DNA of 64,000 nucleotides from Bacillus cytotoxicus (GTDB lineage Bacteria; Bacillota; Bacilli; Bacillales; Bacillaceae_G), in the NCBI RefSeq assembly GCF_023715645.1, contig NZ_JAMBOP010000018.1:26797-90796 (forward strand), in the 5' to 3' direction. The position numbers and the translations under genes were made by a program. The notes beneath the pieces are model-generated. The model was not told the origin of the DNA, ran no database searches, and was given only the letters and a program-made list of their open reading frames with translations. Each line of letters begins with the position of its first letter. Position 1 is the stretch's first letter. Below, one piece after another: positions 15,836 through 24,219 of this stretch.

Positions 15836-16953
15836 TTTAGTAATTCGATAACAATCTCTTTTAACACAAGTTCATCTTGTTGGCTACCGATTTTTTTTAG
15901 TATAGAAAATTTGTTTCCTTCGCTTCCAGTCCCTCCTGCTTCTCCATAATTATCAGCATTGTGATTACGCAACATAATATGAGGAGTTATAATAAGTTTT
16001 GTTGCATTCGGATTGAGTTTTTGAAATGTTTTACTTCCATTCACCATATAAGAACTTTCATCACGAATAGTTCCTTTTCCTTCCCCGGCATAATTATTCC
16101 CTAAATCATCTTTAATTCTCAAATCAACATATACATCATCCCACCTATTTTTCATAAACTCGGAAACTTCTTCTTTATATGAAACGATAAATGACATCGG
16201 TGATATGAACAACTTTTCAATAGTTACTTTTACTCCATCTTGTTCTACACTACTACGGATTAATTTTTCTTTGCTTTCTATTGCCTTTAAGGTGAAGTTA
16301 AAGTTCCAATTCCCTTTTATTTCTTTCTGCGTATCTGAGTTTGTAATACTCTCTATATTCCACTGCACATTTACACTATCTTCTGTAGTAGCTTTTATAC
16401 TACTAGCAGTTAATAAACCTACATACTTATGTTCATCTACTTTTTTAATTCCATCACTTCCCGATGTGCCTTCAGTCCCTTTTATTTTTAGAAAGTCCAA
16501 AGTAAATGGATTGTTACCTAAATCTTGATCACTTTCAATAGAATACGTTAAAGATACCGTCTGTCCATCATAAATCGCATCATATACTGTGAATTTAATT
16601 CCGTTACTCTTTTGAGTTAGGTTGATTACATTTGAATACTTCTTATATTCATGATGAAGTCCTTTTCCTGCCTCTTTATGTATTTTAACTTCTTTATGAA
16701 GTTCCACTCTTTCTTCGTTATCAAAAAATCTAAAAATATCTTTTATAATAGGAATACTTACCGCAGAAGCAGGAAACGTTAATCCCAATACGGTAGCTAT
16801 TAAACAAATTGCGACAGAGACTATCGCAACATACTGTTTCCAACCGCTTATTCTTTTTTTCTTACTATGTAACAGTTGTTCAATATTTACATGTTGAGGA
16901 AATAAAGTTCCATTCGTTTTCTCATAAAATGCCTTCTTTATTTGTCTATCCAT
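15832..16953 (-). CDS. DUF4179-domain anti-sigma factor-like membrane protein
   Basis: 373 residues with a short cytoplasmic N-terminus (about 40 residues), one TM helix (about 42-62) and a large extracellular DUF4179 domain plus a beta-rich C-terminal part. Genes of this type follow ECF sigma factors and are expected to hold the sigma at the membrane until an envelope signal is sensed. Its ATG overlaps the end of the sigma gene by 16 bases, which indicates translational coupling. The signal is unknown. Confidence 0.8.
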   Translation of the reverse strand: MDRQIKKAFYEKTNGTLFPQHVNIEQLLHSKKKRISGWKQYVAIVSVAICLIATVLGLTFPASAVSIPIIKDIFRFFDNEERVELHKEVKIHKEAGKGLHHEYKKYSNVINLTQKSNGIKFTVYDAIYDGQTVSLTYSIESDQDLGNNPFTLDFLKIKGTEGTSGSDGIKKVDEHKYVGLLTASSIKATTEDSVNVQWNIESITNSDTQKEIKGNWNFNFTLKAIESKEKLIRSSVEQDGVKVTIEKLFISPMSFIVSYKEEVSEFMKNRWDDVYVDLRIKDDLGNNYAGEGKGTIRDESSYMVNGSKTFQKLNPNATKLIITPHIMLRNHNADNYGEAGGTGSEGNKFSILKKIGSQQDELVLKEIVIELLK

Positions 16954-17513
16954 AGACTCACCTCCATATCGCGATCTAAAAAGATAGTATGTGCTAAATA
17001 ATCCTTCAGCTTTTCTTTCGCTTTATAAAGACGTGACTTTACTGTCCCTTCTTTCACATTTAAAACTTCCGAAATTTCTAAAATAGATAAATCTTGATAA
17101 TAAAAAAGAATAATAACAATTTGATGCTTACTAGATAATTGCTGCACCGCATCAAGGATCATCTGAGACTCTTCTTGTATGAGATAATTACATTCTGGTG
17201 TTTTCACATCTTTTATACGGAACCATGTTTCAGGTTGCAAAAAAGCAAAGCGTTTTTTTCGTTTCTGCTTTAAAGTTGTATGGATTAAAATGTGATGAAA
17301 CCAAGTTTTAAACGAGGCAATCCCTCCATTAAAACGATAAATAGATTCATATGTTTGTATGAGCGATTCCTGTACCGCATCTTCCGCTGCCCCTTTATCA
17401 TCTACTATGAGATAAGCTGTTTGGTATGCTTTATGTATATACGGTTGTAGTAGTTGATTAAACGCTTCTTTGTCCCCTTGTTTTACTTGTTGAATTAACC
17501 GTTGTTCCTCCAA
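16938..17513 (-). CDS. ECF-family RNA polymerase sigma factor
   Basis: 191 residues. Region 2 (AYLIVDDKGAAEDAVQESLIQTYESIYRF... with the tryptophan segment SFKTWFHHIL) and region 4 (DLSILEISEVLNVKEGTVKSRLYKAKEKL) are complete. The partner is the coupled DUF4179 membrane protein. Upstream on the minus strand, GTGAACTTTTTT at about 17566-17577 resembles an ECF -35 box and could be an autoregulatory promoter, but the -10 is not clear. Confidence 0.87.
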   Translation of the reverse strand: MEEQRLIQQVKQGDKEAFNQLLQPYIHKAYQTAYLIVDDKGAAEDAVQESLIQTYESIYRFNGGIASFKTWFHHILIHTTLKQKRKKRFAFLQPETWFRIKDVKTPECNYLIQEESQMILDAVQQLSSKHQIVIILFYYQDLSILEISEVLNVKEGTVKSRLYKAKEKLKDYLAHTIFLDRDMEVSLWIDK

Positions 17514-17677
17514 ACCCTTCCCTCCCTATTTTTCATTCTATATATTTATTACCATCAAACTAGAAAAAAGTTCACTTTCTCTCCAATTTTTTACTATATT
17601 CTTGTCTTCCCATTGAAAATTGTCATTGGAACATCACTTCGTCATCCTATTCCTTATGTATTTTTACCATTTAATGG

Positions 17678-17711
17678 TTGACACCCTGAAATAATCAGCT
17701 ATACTGATTAT
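17678..17711 (+). promoter_or_regulatory. promoter and MarR operator
   Basis: TTGACA (17678-17683), 17 bases, ATACTG forms the promoter. The inverted repeat ATAATCAG/CTGATTAT (17691-17698 and 17704-17711) overlaps the -10 box, as expected for autorepression by the MarR protein encoded 33 bases downstream. Confidence 0.6.
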
Positions 17712-17743
17712 ATATAAAGATGATTATCAAGGAGGATGATATA

Positions 17744-18172
17744 TTGAGTAGAATTTTAGACTCGTACGGATTTCTTACCGGAAAAGTAGAGCAATTACTA
17801 GAACTTGATTTGATTGAAAGATTAAAATCTTACGACATTAACGCGAGACAATATGGAGTTTTAATTAAAATTAATGAAAAACCTAATCTTTATCAAAAAG
17901 AAATTGCTGACGAATTAAAAATTGATCGGACAACAATGGTAGATTTCATTGACCATTTAGAATCACTACAATATGTAAATCGAATAAAAAATCCAAAAGA
18001 CCGCAGATCCTATTGCATCCAAATTACTAACAAAGGTCAAGCAGTATTAGAAAACTGTTGGGACTTGTTAACACAATCAGAGATGAAGATTTTATCTTCT
18101 TTAACGAAAGAAGAGCAACTCTTTTTTAAAACATGTTTGTTAAAAATCTTAAAAAACACGGAGGAATGCTAA
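17744..18172 (+). CDS. MarR-family transcriptional regulator
   Basis: About 142 residues with the winged helix YQKEIADELKIDRTTMVDFIDHLESLQYVNRIKNPKDRRSYCIQ: recognition helix, then the DRR wing. TTG is taken as start because AAGGAGGATG lies eight bases before it; the longest frame starts in that ribosome-binding site. It contains three Cys residues (SYCIQ, ENCWD and the C-terminal EEC), so thiol sensing is possible but not shown. First gene of an operon with a rhodanese and an EVE protein; gaps are one base each. Confidence 0.85.
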   Translation: MSRILDSYGFLTGKVEQLLELDLIERLKSYDINARQYGVLIKINEKPNLYQKEIADELKIDRTTMVDFIDHLESLQYVNRIKNPKDRRSYCIQITNKGQAVLENCWDLLTQSEMKILSSLTKEEQLFFKTCLLKILKNTEEC

Positions 18173-18173
18173 T

Positions 18174-18566
18174 ATGCTTGAAATAGAATATTTTAAAGGT
18201 CGTATAGCTTCTACATTTAGTCCAATGGATTTTTTACAAGCCAAAAAATTAAATCCTGATGCTTACATATTAGTTGATGTACGAAATAGAACACAGGAGT
18301 TAAAAAAAGAAATCATAACAGGAGCACTTCAAATTCCGCAGTCTGAATTAGCTAATCGTTTATCAGAGCTACCGAAAGAAAAAACAATCGTTTTATATTG
18401 CTGGGACGTATGGTGTAATACAGCTGCAAAATCCGCATTATTCCTTTTAGAAAATGGATACAATGTGAAAGAGCTTGCTGGAGGTATTGCCGCATGGAAA
18501 ACAATGAATTTACCAATCATACCTTTATGTATTAAAGAAACTAGTGATTTATCATGCGGGTGCTAA
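18174..18566 (+). CDS. rhodanese-like domain protein
   Basis: 130 residues with a single rhodanese domain: YILVDVRNRTQE at the start, the active-site loop LYCWDVWCNTA (candidate Cys76, second Cys81) and ELAGGIAAWK at the end. It should carry persulfide sulfur or act in thiol transfer in the cytosol. The unusual C-terminus SCGC offers another cysteine pair. It lies between a MarR regulator and an EVE-domain gene with one-base spacings, so the three are co-transcribed and possibly translationally coupled. Confidence 0.82.
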   Translation: MLEIEYFKGRIASTFSPMDFLQAKKLNPDAYILVDVRNRTQELKKEIITGALQIPQSELANRLSELPKEKTIVLYCWDVWCNTAAKSALFLLENGYNVKELAGGIAAWKTMNLPIIPLCIKETSDLSCGC

Positions 18567-18567
18567 T

Positions 18568-19017
18568 ATGCCAATAAACGAGAGTAACTATTGGATCGGT
18601 GTCGCTTCAAGGGATCATGTTTTAAAAGGCATTGAAGGTGGATTCGCCCAGCTTTGTCACGGTAAATCCTCCCCTTTAAAAAGAATGAAATCTGGAGATT
18701 GGATTATTTATTATTCTTCTAAACATAAATTAAACGAAAAAGCACCATGTCAAATGTTCACAGCTATTGGCAAAGTAATTGATGACCATATTTACGAATT
18801 TGATATGGGAAACGGCTTCATTCCTTTTCGCAGAAAAATTACTTTTTATCCATGTAAAGAAGTAAGCATTCACCCTCTCATAGATCAACTATCCTTTATT
18901 CAAGATAAGAAAAGATGGGGATATCCCTTTAGATATGGACATCTCAAAATATGCAAAGAAGACTTTACGTTAATTGCACGAGAAATGGGGATCAACATCA
19001 CTGATTTCCCCACTTAA
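18568..19017 (+). CDS. EVE-domain protein
   Basis: About 149 residues covering one EVE (PUA-like) domain: NYWIGVASRDHVLKGIEGGFAQL, MKSGDWIIYYSSK, FTAIGKVID, and the C-terminal RFGHL-like FRYGHLKICKEDF. EVE domains bind modified bases in DNA or RNA. The ATG at 18568 follows the rhodanese stop by one base and was preferred over an upstream frame inside that gene. The pairing with a sulfur-carrier protein under a MarR regulator is noteworthy. Confidence 0.8.
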   Translation: MPINESNYWIGVASRDHVLKGIEGGFAQLCHGKSSPLKRMKSGDWIIYYSSKHKLNEKAPCQMFTAIGKVIDDHIYEFDMGNGFIPFRRKITFYPCKEVSIHPLIDQLSFIQDKKRWGYPFRYGHLKICKEDFTLIAREMGINITDFPT

Positions 19018-19030
19018 TAAAAATTTAACA

Positions 19031-19064
19031 GGAACAAACCTTTAACATATTGAAGGCTTGTCCC
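19031..19064 (+). terminator. terminator of the MarR-rhodanese-EVE operon
   Basis: GGAACAAACCTT pairs with AAGGCTTGTCCC (with G-U pairs), followed by TTT. Confidence 0.6.
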
Positions 19065-19348
19065 TTTATCTATAGAGATATTCATTTTCACATATAACAC
19101 GCATTATAAAAATATCCATAAACTTCCATAGGTCATTCTATTTTACAATTTCATACCCTAGATATCATCAATAACTTTTATTTTCCCTCTTCGCTATTTT
19201 TCTTTTTATGAAATAAAAAGGTTATTCTGTCACTGTTTTGTCAATTTACTATAAAAAAAGAATGAATTCATAATAAAAATATCTATTCACCCACTATCAA
19301 ATTGTGATATTCTTTTCATTGGAAAAATTACTTATTGGTGGTGCATCC
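19065..19348. other. upstream region of kimA without a visible riboswitch
   Basis: AT-rich region of 284 bases. The conserved parts of the ydaO/yuaA c-di-AMP riboswitch, which controls kimA in B. subtilis, were looked for and not found. Confidence 0.5.
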
Positions 19349-21172
19349 ATGTTTTCAGTATTCAAACGATTTTTAATTGGTAGACCTCTTAAATCAAATG
19401 CATTAGGTGAACAAAAGTTAAATAAATTAAAGGCATTAGCCATTCTTTCATCTGATGCACTTTCTTCTGTTGCTTATGGAACTGAACAAATCTTAATCGT
19501 TCTTGCAACAATTGGCTCGGTTGCTTTTTGGTATTCTATTCCAATTGCAATTGGCGTTCTCGTTTTGTTAACGGCACTTATCTTATCGTACAGACAGATT
19601 ATTTATTCTTATCCGCATGGCGGGGGAGCTTACATTGTTTCCAAAACGAATTTAGGTATTAATGCTGGACTTGTTGCAGGTGGATCCTTGCTCGTAGACT
19701 ACATTCTTACCGTAGCTGTAAGTGTATCAGCAGGTACAGATGCAATAACATCCGCATTTCCAGCTTTACATCAGTACACTGTTCTGATTGCTGTAATACT
19801 TGTTATTCTTATTACAATTTTGAACTTAAGAGGAGTAACAGAATCTGCTTCTGTTTTAGCATATCCTGTCTATCTCTTCGTATTAGCACTTATCGTATTA
19901 ATTGCTGTTGGAGTATTTAAAATTGCAACTGGACAAGCGCCGGCAACTTTACATACACCTATTGGTACGGTAGCGCCAGGAATTTCATTATTCTTTTTAT
20001 TAAAAGCATTCTCATCTGGATGTTCTGCATTAACAGGGGTAGAAGCGATTTCAAATGCAATCCCTAACTTTAAGGCGCCAGCTGCTAAAAATGCTGCGAA
20101 TACTTTGGTCATGATGGGAGCAATTCTCGCAATCTTATTTACTGGTATCACCTTTTTAGCATATTGGTACGGTATTGCGCCGAAACACAACGAAACTGTT
20201 GTCTCTCAAATTGCTTCGGATATATTCGGAAGAAATTATGTGTATTACTTTATACAAGGAACAACTGCACTTATTTTAGTGTTAGCTGCTAATACAGGAT
20301 TCTCGGCATTCCCATTATTAGCTTTCAACCTGGCATCAGATAAATATATGCCTCGTATGTTTTTAATGCGCGGTGATCGCCTAGGATATTCAAATGGAAT
20401 TATGACTCTAGGAATTGCTTCCATTATTTTAATTATTGCGTTTCACGGAAAAACAGAACAATTAATCCCACTGTACGCAGTTGGTGTGTTCCTTCCTTTC
20501 ACCTTGTCACAAACCGGAATGATTATAAAATGGTTGCGTGAAAAACCAGCAGGATGGTTACCGAAATTACTAACAAATTTAGTAGGCGCACTTATTTCAT
20601 TATCTGTATTACTTATTTTCTTTATCACAAAGTTTACACACGTATGGTCTGTTGTTATATTCCTGCCAATTATTGTGTATGTCTTTCATTGTATTCATAA
20701 ACATTACGATGCAGTTGGAGAACAACTACGTATCGATCCAAATGAAATCCCTCACAAAATCGAAGAAAACATCGTCATCGTACCTGTTGCAGGAATTACA
20801 AAGGTAGTTGAACAATCGATTAACTATGCTGAGGCCATTGGTCAAACAGTCATCGCTGTATACGTAGCCTTTGATAAAGAAAGTGAAATAAAAATGCAGC
20901 AAAAATGGAAAGAATGGAAGCCAAATGTTCGTCTCATTACAGTCGTTTCTTCCTATAGAAACTTAATAAGACCTATTACGAAATTAATAACTATCATCCA
21001 AGATAAAGCGGAAGAGAATCATCATTCAGTTACTGTTCTCATTCCGCAGTTTATCACAAAGAAAAGTTGGCATAACATTTTACACAACCAATCAAGTGTT
21101 TTATTAAGGATTTATCTTTTATATAAAAAGAATGTTATTGTTTCAACTGTTCCGTATCGATTTAAAAAATAG
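19349..21172 (+). CDS. kimA: high-affinity potassium importer KimA (YdaO)
   Basis: 607 residues with the APC-superfamily fold. Twelve TM segments (including LSSDALSSVAYGTEQIL and YPHGGGAYIVSK) are followed by a cytosolic C-terminal domain of about 150 residues. Sequence and length match KimA, the potassium/proton symporter inhibited by c-di-AMP. The ATG giving MFSVFKRFLIGRPLKS was chosen because it gives exactly the family length; an in-frame upstream start exists but has no ribosome-binding site. A strong terminator follows. No c-di-AMP riboswitch is visible upstream. Confidence 0.88.
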   Translation: MFSVFKRFLIGRPLKSNALGEQKLNKLKALAILSSDALSSVAYGTEQILIVLATIGSVAFWYSIPIAIGVLVLLTALILSYRQIIYSYPHGGGAYIVSKTNLGINAGLVAGGSLLVDYILTVAVSVSAGTDAITSAFPALHQYTVLIAVILVILITILNLRGVTESASVLAYPVYLFVLALIVLIAVGVFKIATGQAPATLHTPIGTVAPGISLFFLLKAFSSGCSALTGVEAISNAIPNFKAPAAKNAANTLVMMGAILAILFTGITFLAYWYGIAPKHNETVVSQIASDIFGRNYVYYFIQGTTALILVLAANTGFSAFPLLAFNLASDKYMPRMFLMRGDRLGYSNGIMTLGIASIILIIAFHGKTEQLIPLYAVGVFLPFTLSQTGMIIKWLREKPAGWLPKLLTNLVGALISLSVLLIFFITKFTHVWSVVIFLPIIVYVFHCIHKHYDAVGEQLRIDPNEIPHKIEENIVIVPVAGITKVVEQSINYAEAIGQTVIAVYVAFDKESEIKMQQKWKEWKPNVRLITVVSSYRNLIRPITKLITIIQDKAEENHHSVTVLIPQFITKKSWHNILHNQSSVLLRIYLLYKKNVIVSTVPYRFKK

Positions 21173-21206
21173 AGTTTGAGAATGTTTCAAGTTTCTATTT
21201 TTCTAT

Positions 21207-21251
21207 AAAAACGAGCCCTCTAACTATAAATAAGTTAGGGGGCTCGTTTTT
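21207..21251 (+). terminator. kimA terminator
   Basis: AAAAACGAGCCCTCTAACT pairs with AGTTAGGGGGCTCGTTTTT, a textbook intrinsic terminator. Confidence 0.85.
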
Positions 21252-21310
21252 GTTTATTTGATTTTTCTTATTTCTTAATATTCGCATCATATTATTAATA
21301 TGATTACAGA

Positions 21311-21829
21311 CTACTCTCTTTTCACATAATCAGTGTTATCAGAAGTACTTACTTTTTCATCTTCAAGTCTTGTCAGTAGATTATAAGGATTCACTTCCCA
21401 CGCTTCGTATGGAGCAAAATTTTTTTGTCTCATGGCATCAAGTGTACGAGATTTCATATGAGGCCGTGTAATATACTGATCAATATTGATTTCATCTAAT
21501 TTTATAAAACGCCCTTCTTTAATTTCATCAGGTTGAATACGTAATTCACCACTAACGTATTCTGCATAAAAGCCTACTGATAAGAGACTTTTTGTCACAT
21601 TATAATAAACGCCAGTAATTCCAATTGGACGTATGATAATTCCTGTCTCTTCAAGGAATTCTCTACTTACAGCTTCACTTAATGATTCGCCTTCTTCAAC
21701 TTGTCCCCCTGGAAGTTCCCAAGTATCTGCACGCCAATGTGTTTTGACTAGTAAAACTTCATCATTATTGTTAGTTACATAGGCAAAAACGGAAACTATA
21801 TGTTTCGGGTAAGAATGGATCTTATCCAA
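21311..21829 (-). CDS. NUDIX hydrolase
   Basis: 172 residues. The Nudix box reads GGQVEEGESLSEAVSREFLEETG and fits GX5EX7REUXEEXGU. It should hydrolyse a nucleoside diphosphate linked to another group; the substrate is unknown. The start is a TTG with a poor ribosome-binding site, so the true start could lie a few codons inside. The flanks give no functional hint. Confidence 0.82.
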   Translation of the reverse strand: MDKIHSYPKHIVSVFAYVTNNNDEVLLVKTHWRADTWELPGGQVEEGESLSEAVSREFLEETGIIIRPIGITGVYYNVTKSLLSVGFYAEYVSGELRIQPDEIKEGRFIKLDEINIDQYITRPHMKSRTLDAMRQKNFAPYEAWEVNPYNLLTRLEDEKVSTSDNTDYVKRE

Positions 21830-22002
21830 TCAAGGCACTTTACTTAGTTTGATTTTCTATATTTATTTTCTACAAAACCAAATGATTACCTCTTAAAGAG
21901 GGAGCGTCCCATGTCCATCAAGCGAAGTTAAAATCATACCCTCAAAATAGATGGATATCCATATAAATAATAATATTATAATATATAATTAAAAAATATA
22001 CA

Positions 22003-22031
22003 CCAAGCCTATGATTATGCATCCGGCTTGG
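22003..22031. terminator. terminator of the beta-lactamase-fold gene
   Basis: CCAAGCC pairs with GGCTTGG, with T-rich sequence on the minus-strand side. Confidence 0.65.
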
Positions 22032-22063
22032 CGTTTTCTTTTAAACAATACCTAATTTCGGTT

Positions 22064-23293
22064 TCAGTCTTCGATTGCTTGGTAGACAGTGGTCCAGAAG
22101 TCTTGGATAAGATGCGATGAGTCCGGAGTGGACATCCCAACCTGGGTGAACAGGATTCCAGTAAACTGTTTATCTGGATCAGCGTAAGCTGCAGTTCCCG
22201 TTCCGCCATCCCAGCCGAACTGACCGATAGACGCGTAGTCTCCAAGATAGGTACGCACCGCCATTCCAAAGCCCCAGCCGCCTTGTATCCCTTGTCCAAA
22301 CGACAAATGGACGTTATTTTTGGCCAAATCGTCTCGGTATACTTGTTGTTCAGGAGTGAGACGATTGGTGGTCATCAACTGGACTGCAGGTCGGGACAGA
22401 ATCCGTTTGGTTCCGTGCATCCCTTTGTTCAACAGCATCTGCAAATACGCGTGATAATCATCGACGGTTGCGAGCAGCCCCCCGCCGCCTGCTTGGAATG
22501 CTGGAGGTTTGCTGTAACGCCCGCCTGCACCCTCATCCCACACGATGAACTCACCTGTCTGCGGATCGGGGTTGAAGGCAGGTGGAAGCCGGTCAATCTT
22601 GTGCTCAGGCACGTAGAAGCCCGTGTCCTTCATCCCCAGTGGATCAAGGATGCGTTCGCGCAGAAACGACTCGAATGTCTGACCCGTGCCCCTGGCAACA
22701 AGCACGCCGAGCACTTCGATACTGATATGATACTGCCACCGCTCTCCGGGCTGGTAACTTAGCGGAAGTGCACCTAGGCGACGCATAAACTCATCTGGAT
22801 CGGGCATATCCTGCCCTGGCGTGTCGAATATCCCACTCTCGAAGAACGCATTCATGATCGGAGAACCCATCAACGTAAGATCTACTCCGAGCCCGAATGT
22901 GGAGGTCAACAGGTCCCTTACAGTGATAGGACGCCGTGCTGGGACGGTCTCTTCCAGCGGACCATCAGGCCGTTTCAACACCTGCCGGTCGGCGAGTTCG
23001 GGAAGCCATTTGTCTACTGGGTCGTCTAAATGTAGTTTGCACTCGTCGAGCAGAACCATTACCGGTGAAACTGCGATCGGCTTGCTAGTAGACGCCAATC
23101 GAAAGATCGTGTCCCGACGCATTGGTGCGCCACCATCATGCCTCATTGTTCCAAGCGCTTCAACGTGCGTCTCGCCGTTTCGGCTGACTAAGGCGACGAG
23201 CCCAGGAATCTTTCCAGAATCAACATGCTGCGCCAGTACATTGCGCATTTTGCGCAACCCTGTTTCGGAAAAGCCTTTATTGTTTTGTCCCAT
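22064..23293 (-). CDS. beta-lactamase/serine hydrolase family protein, GC-rich
   Basis: A 409-residue penicillin-binding-protein-like hydrolase (class C beta-lactamase/esterase superfamily) without a signal peptide, so probably cytosolic. The nucleophile is in FRLASTSKPIA (S-x-x-K), and the second motif is in the WQYHISIEVLG region. The family includes esterases and D-aminopeptidases as well as beta-lactamases; drug hydrolysis is not implied. Its base composition is near 55-58% GC, far above its neighbours, and it is rich in CGG/CCG-type codons. Acquisition from a higher-GC donor is likely. AAAGGAG precedes the ATG. Confidence 0.85.
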   Translation of the reverse strand: MGQNNKGFSETGLRKMRNVLAQHVDSGKIPGLVALVSRNGETHVEALGTMRHDGGAPMRRDTIFRLASTSKPIAVSPVMVLLDECKLHLDDPVDKWLPELADRQVLKRPDGPLEETVPARRPITVRDLLTSTFGLGVDLTLMGSPIMNAFFESGIFDTPGQDMPDPDEFMRRLGALPLSYQPGERWQYHISIEVLGVLVARGTGQTFESFLRERILDPLGMKDTGFYVPEHKIDRLPPAFNPDPQTGEFIVWDEGAGGRYSKPPAFQAGGGGLLATVDDYHAYLQMLLNKGMHGTKRILSRPAVQLMTTNRLTPEQQVYRDDLAKNNVHLSFGQGIQGGWGFGMAVRTYLGDYASIGQFGWDGGTGTAAYADPDKQFTGILFTQVGMSTPDSSHLIQDFWTTVYQAIED

Positions 23294-23598
23294 TTTGTTC
23301 TCCTTTAGTTTAGATTGGGATTTCTAATACATATCGGCAAACAATTATTAGTTCTTCAAATAAAAAAATTCCCCTTTTTAATAATTTCGACAAAATGTAT
23401 TTATGTATATCCTATACATGTGAAGTTAACATAACGGCTCATTCTCAACAGTAACCAAATCTCAGAAAGCCATTCTTACCGCTATATGCAAGCTTTCATA
23501 TATCCTTGTCACAACAACATTTGGTAGTTCAAGCTGTTCTCGTAGCCTGCATGAAATCCTGCATATCCTTATGCTTATATATTCCACGTTTTGTTGGC
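23294..23598. other. intergenic region
   Basis: AT-rich sequence between the GC-rich hydrolase and a DUF6366 gene. No gene or clear regulatory site was seen. The GC drop at 23294 marks one edge of the probably acquired segment. Confidence 0.4.
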
Positions 23599-23619
23599 GA
23601 GACCTCAAAAAGCGGTCTC
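23599..23619. terminator. short hairpin after the DUF6366 gene
   Basis: GAGACC pairs with GGTCTC. Confidence 0.5.
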
Positions 23620-23620
23620 C

Positions 23621-23836
23621 TTACTTTAAGAATATTGATACGACCATAAAACCTATTATGATTATAAGAATAAATACCCCTATACCCTTCCAACCCAAAC
23701 TACCTAGTAAATCAGCAAAGTTTCCAGTTTCAGCTCTATCAAATGCATCGTTCATATTTCCAGTTGGTTTTTTTAATTCTTCTTGTCTCAGGCTCTCTCT
23801 CCTTCTTTCAGGTGTTTCTTTGTCTTCACTCATCAT
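23621..23836 (-). CDS. DUF6366-family small membrane protein
   Basis: 71 residues: a charged N-terminus (PERRRESLRQEELKKPTGNMNDAFDRAETG), a glycine turn (LLGSLGWKGIG) and one C-terminal TM helix. The pattern is that of the DUF6366 family of Bacillales, function unknown. GGGGGTGG precedes the tandem ATG starts. Confidence 0.72.
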   Translation of the reverse strand: MMSEDKETPERRRESLRQEELKKPTGNMNDAFDRAETGNFADLLGSLGWKGIGVFILIIIIGFMVVSIFLK

Positions 23837-23919
23837 CCACCCCCATTTTCTATAATTCTAAAATATTCTTTAATCGTCTTTTAAATACATCTTGTCTTAA
23901 TGGTTTATATAGAATTTTT

Positions 23920-24147
23920 GTAACTACTCAGTTATACATTTCATTGGAAAGTTTTTTTCATGTTTCAGCATCTAGATTGCTGTTATGAAGATAAAAATGG
24001 ATATACACCTCGCAACATTTATTTGTTTTAAAACATTGCGCGTGGCAGGAAAAGGCCCTGACCGCTCTAACACGCGGCCAGTTGCTCTCGCCAACCTAAA
24101 AAGAAAGGGGTTTTCTTCCTTTTTTCACAGAGTGACTGAGTAGTTAC
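23920..24147 (+). mobile_element. IS66-like MITE carrying a bcr-like core (copy E)
   Basis: Perfect 13-bp inverted repeats GTAACTACTCAGT (23920-23932) and ACTGAGTAGTTAC (24135-24147) are flanked by the 8-bp direct repeat GAATTTTT at 23912-23919 and 24148-24155. The inside holds the structured core (GCGTGGCAGG, CTGACCGC...GCGGCCAG, TTGCTCTCG, TTTTCTTCC). It lacks the AAGTGAAACTTTAATCAG module of copy C and is 137 bases shorter. No transposase. Confidence 0.8.
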
Positions 24148-24170
24148 GAATTTTTTTTGTATGTTATTAA

Positions 24171-24219
24171 GAGTATGAAAAAAAGCATCTTATTCGATAA
24201 GATACTTTCTTTCATACTC
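24171..24219. terminator. terminator of the FTR1 operon
   Basis: GAGTATGAAA pairs with TTTCATACTC, with an inner ATCTTAT/ATAAGAT stem, next to the lipoprotein stop codon. Confidence 0.75.

Noticed and set aside
22015-22299. 94-codon minus-strand frame at the end of the beta-lactamase-fold gene
   Set aside because: It is an out-of-frame shadow of the GC-rich gene; high-GC genes keep several frames open.
22283-23327. Long plus-strand frames opposite the beta-lactamase-fold gene
   Set aside because: Antisense shadows caused by high GC; no ribosome-binding sites and no recognisable protein.
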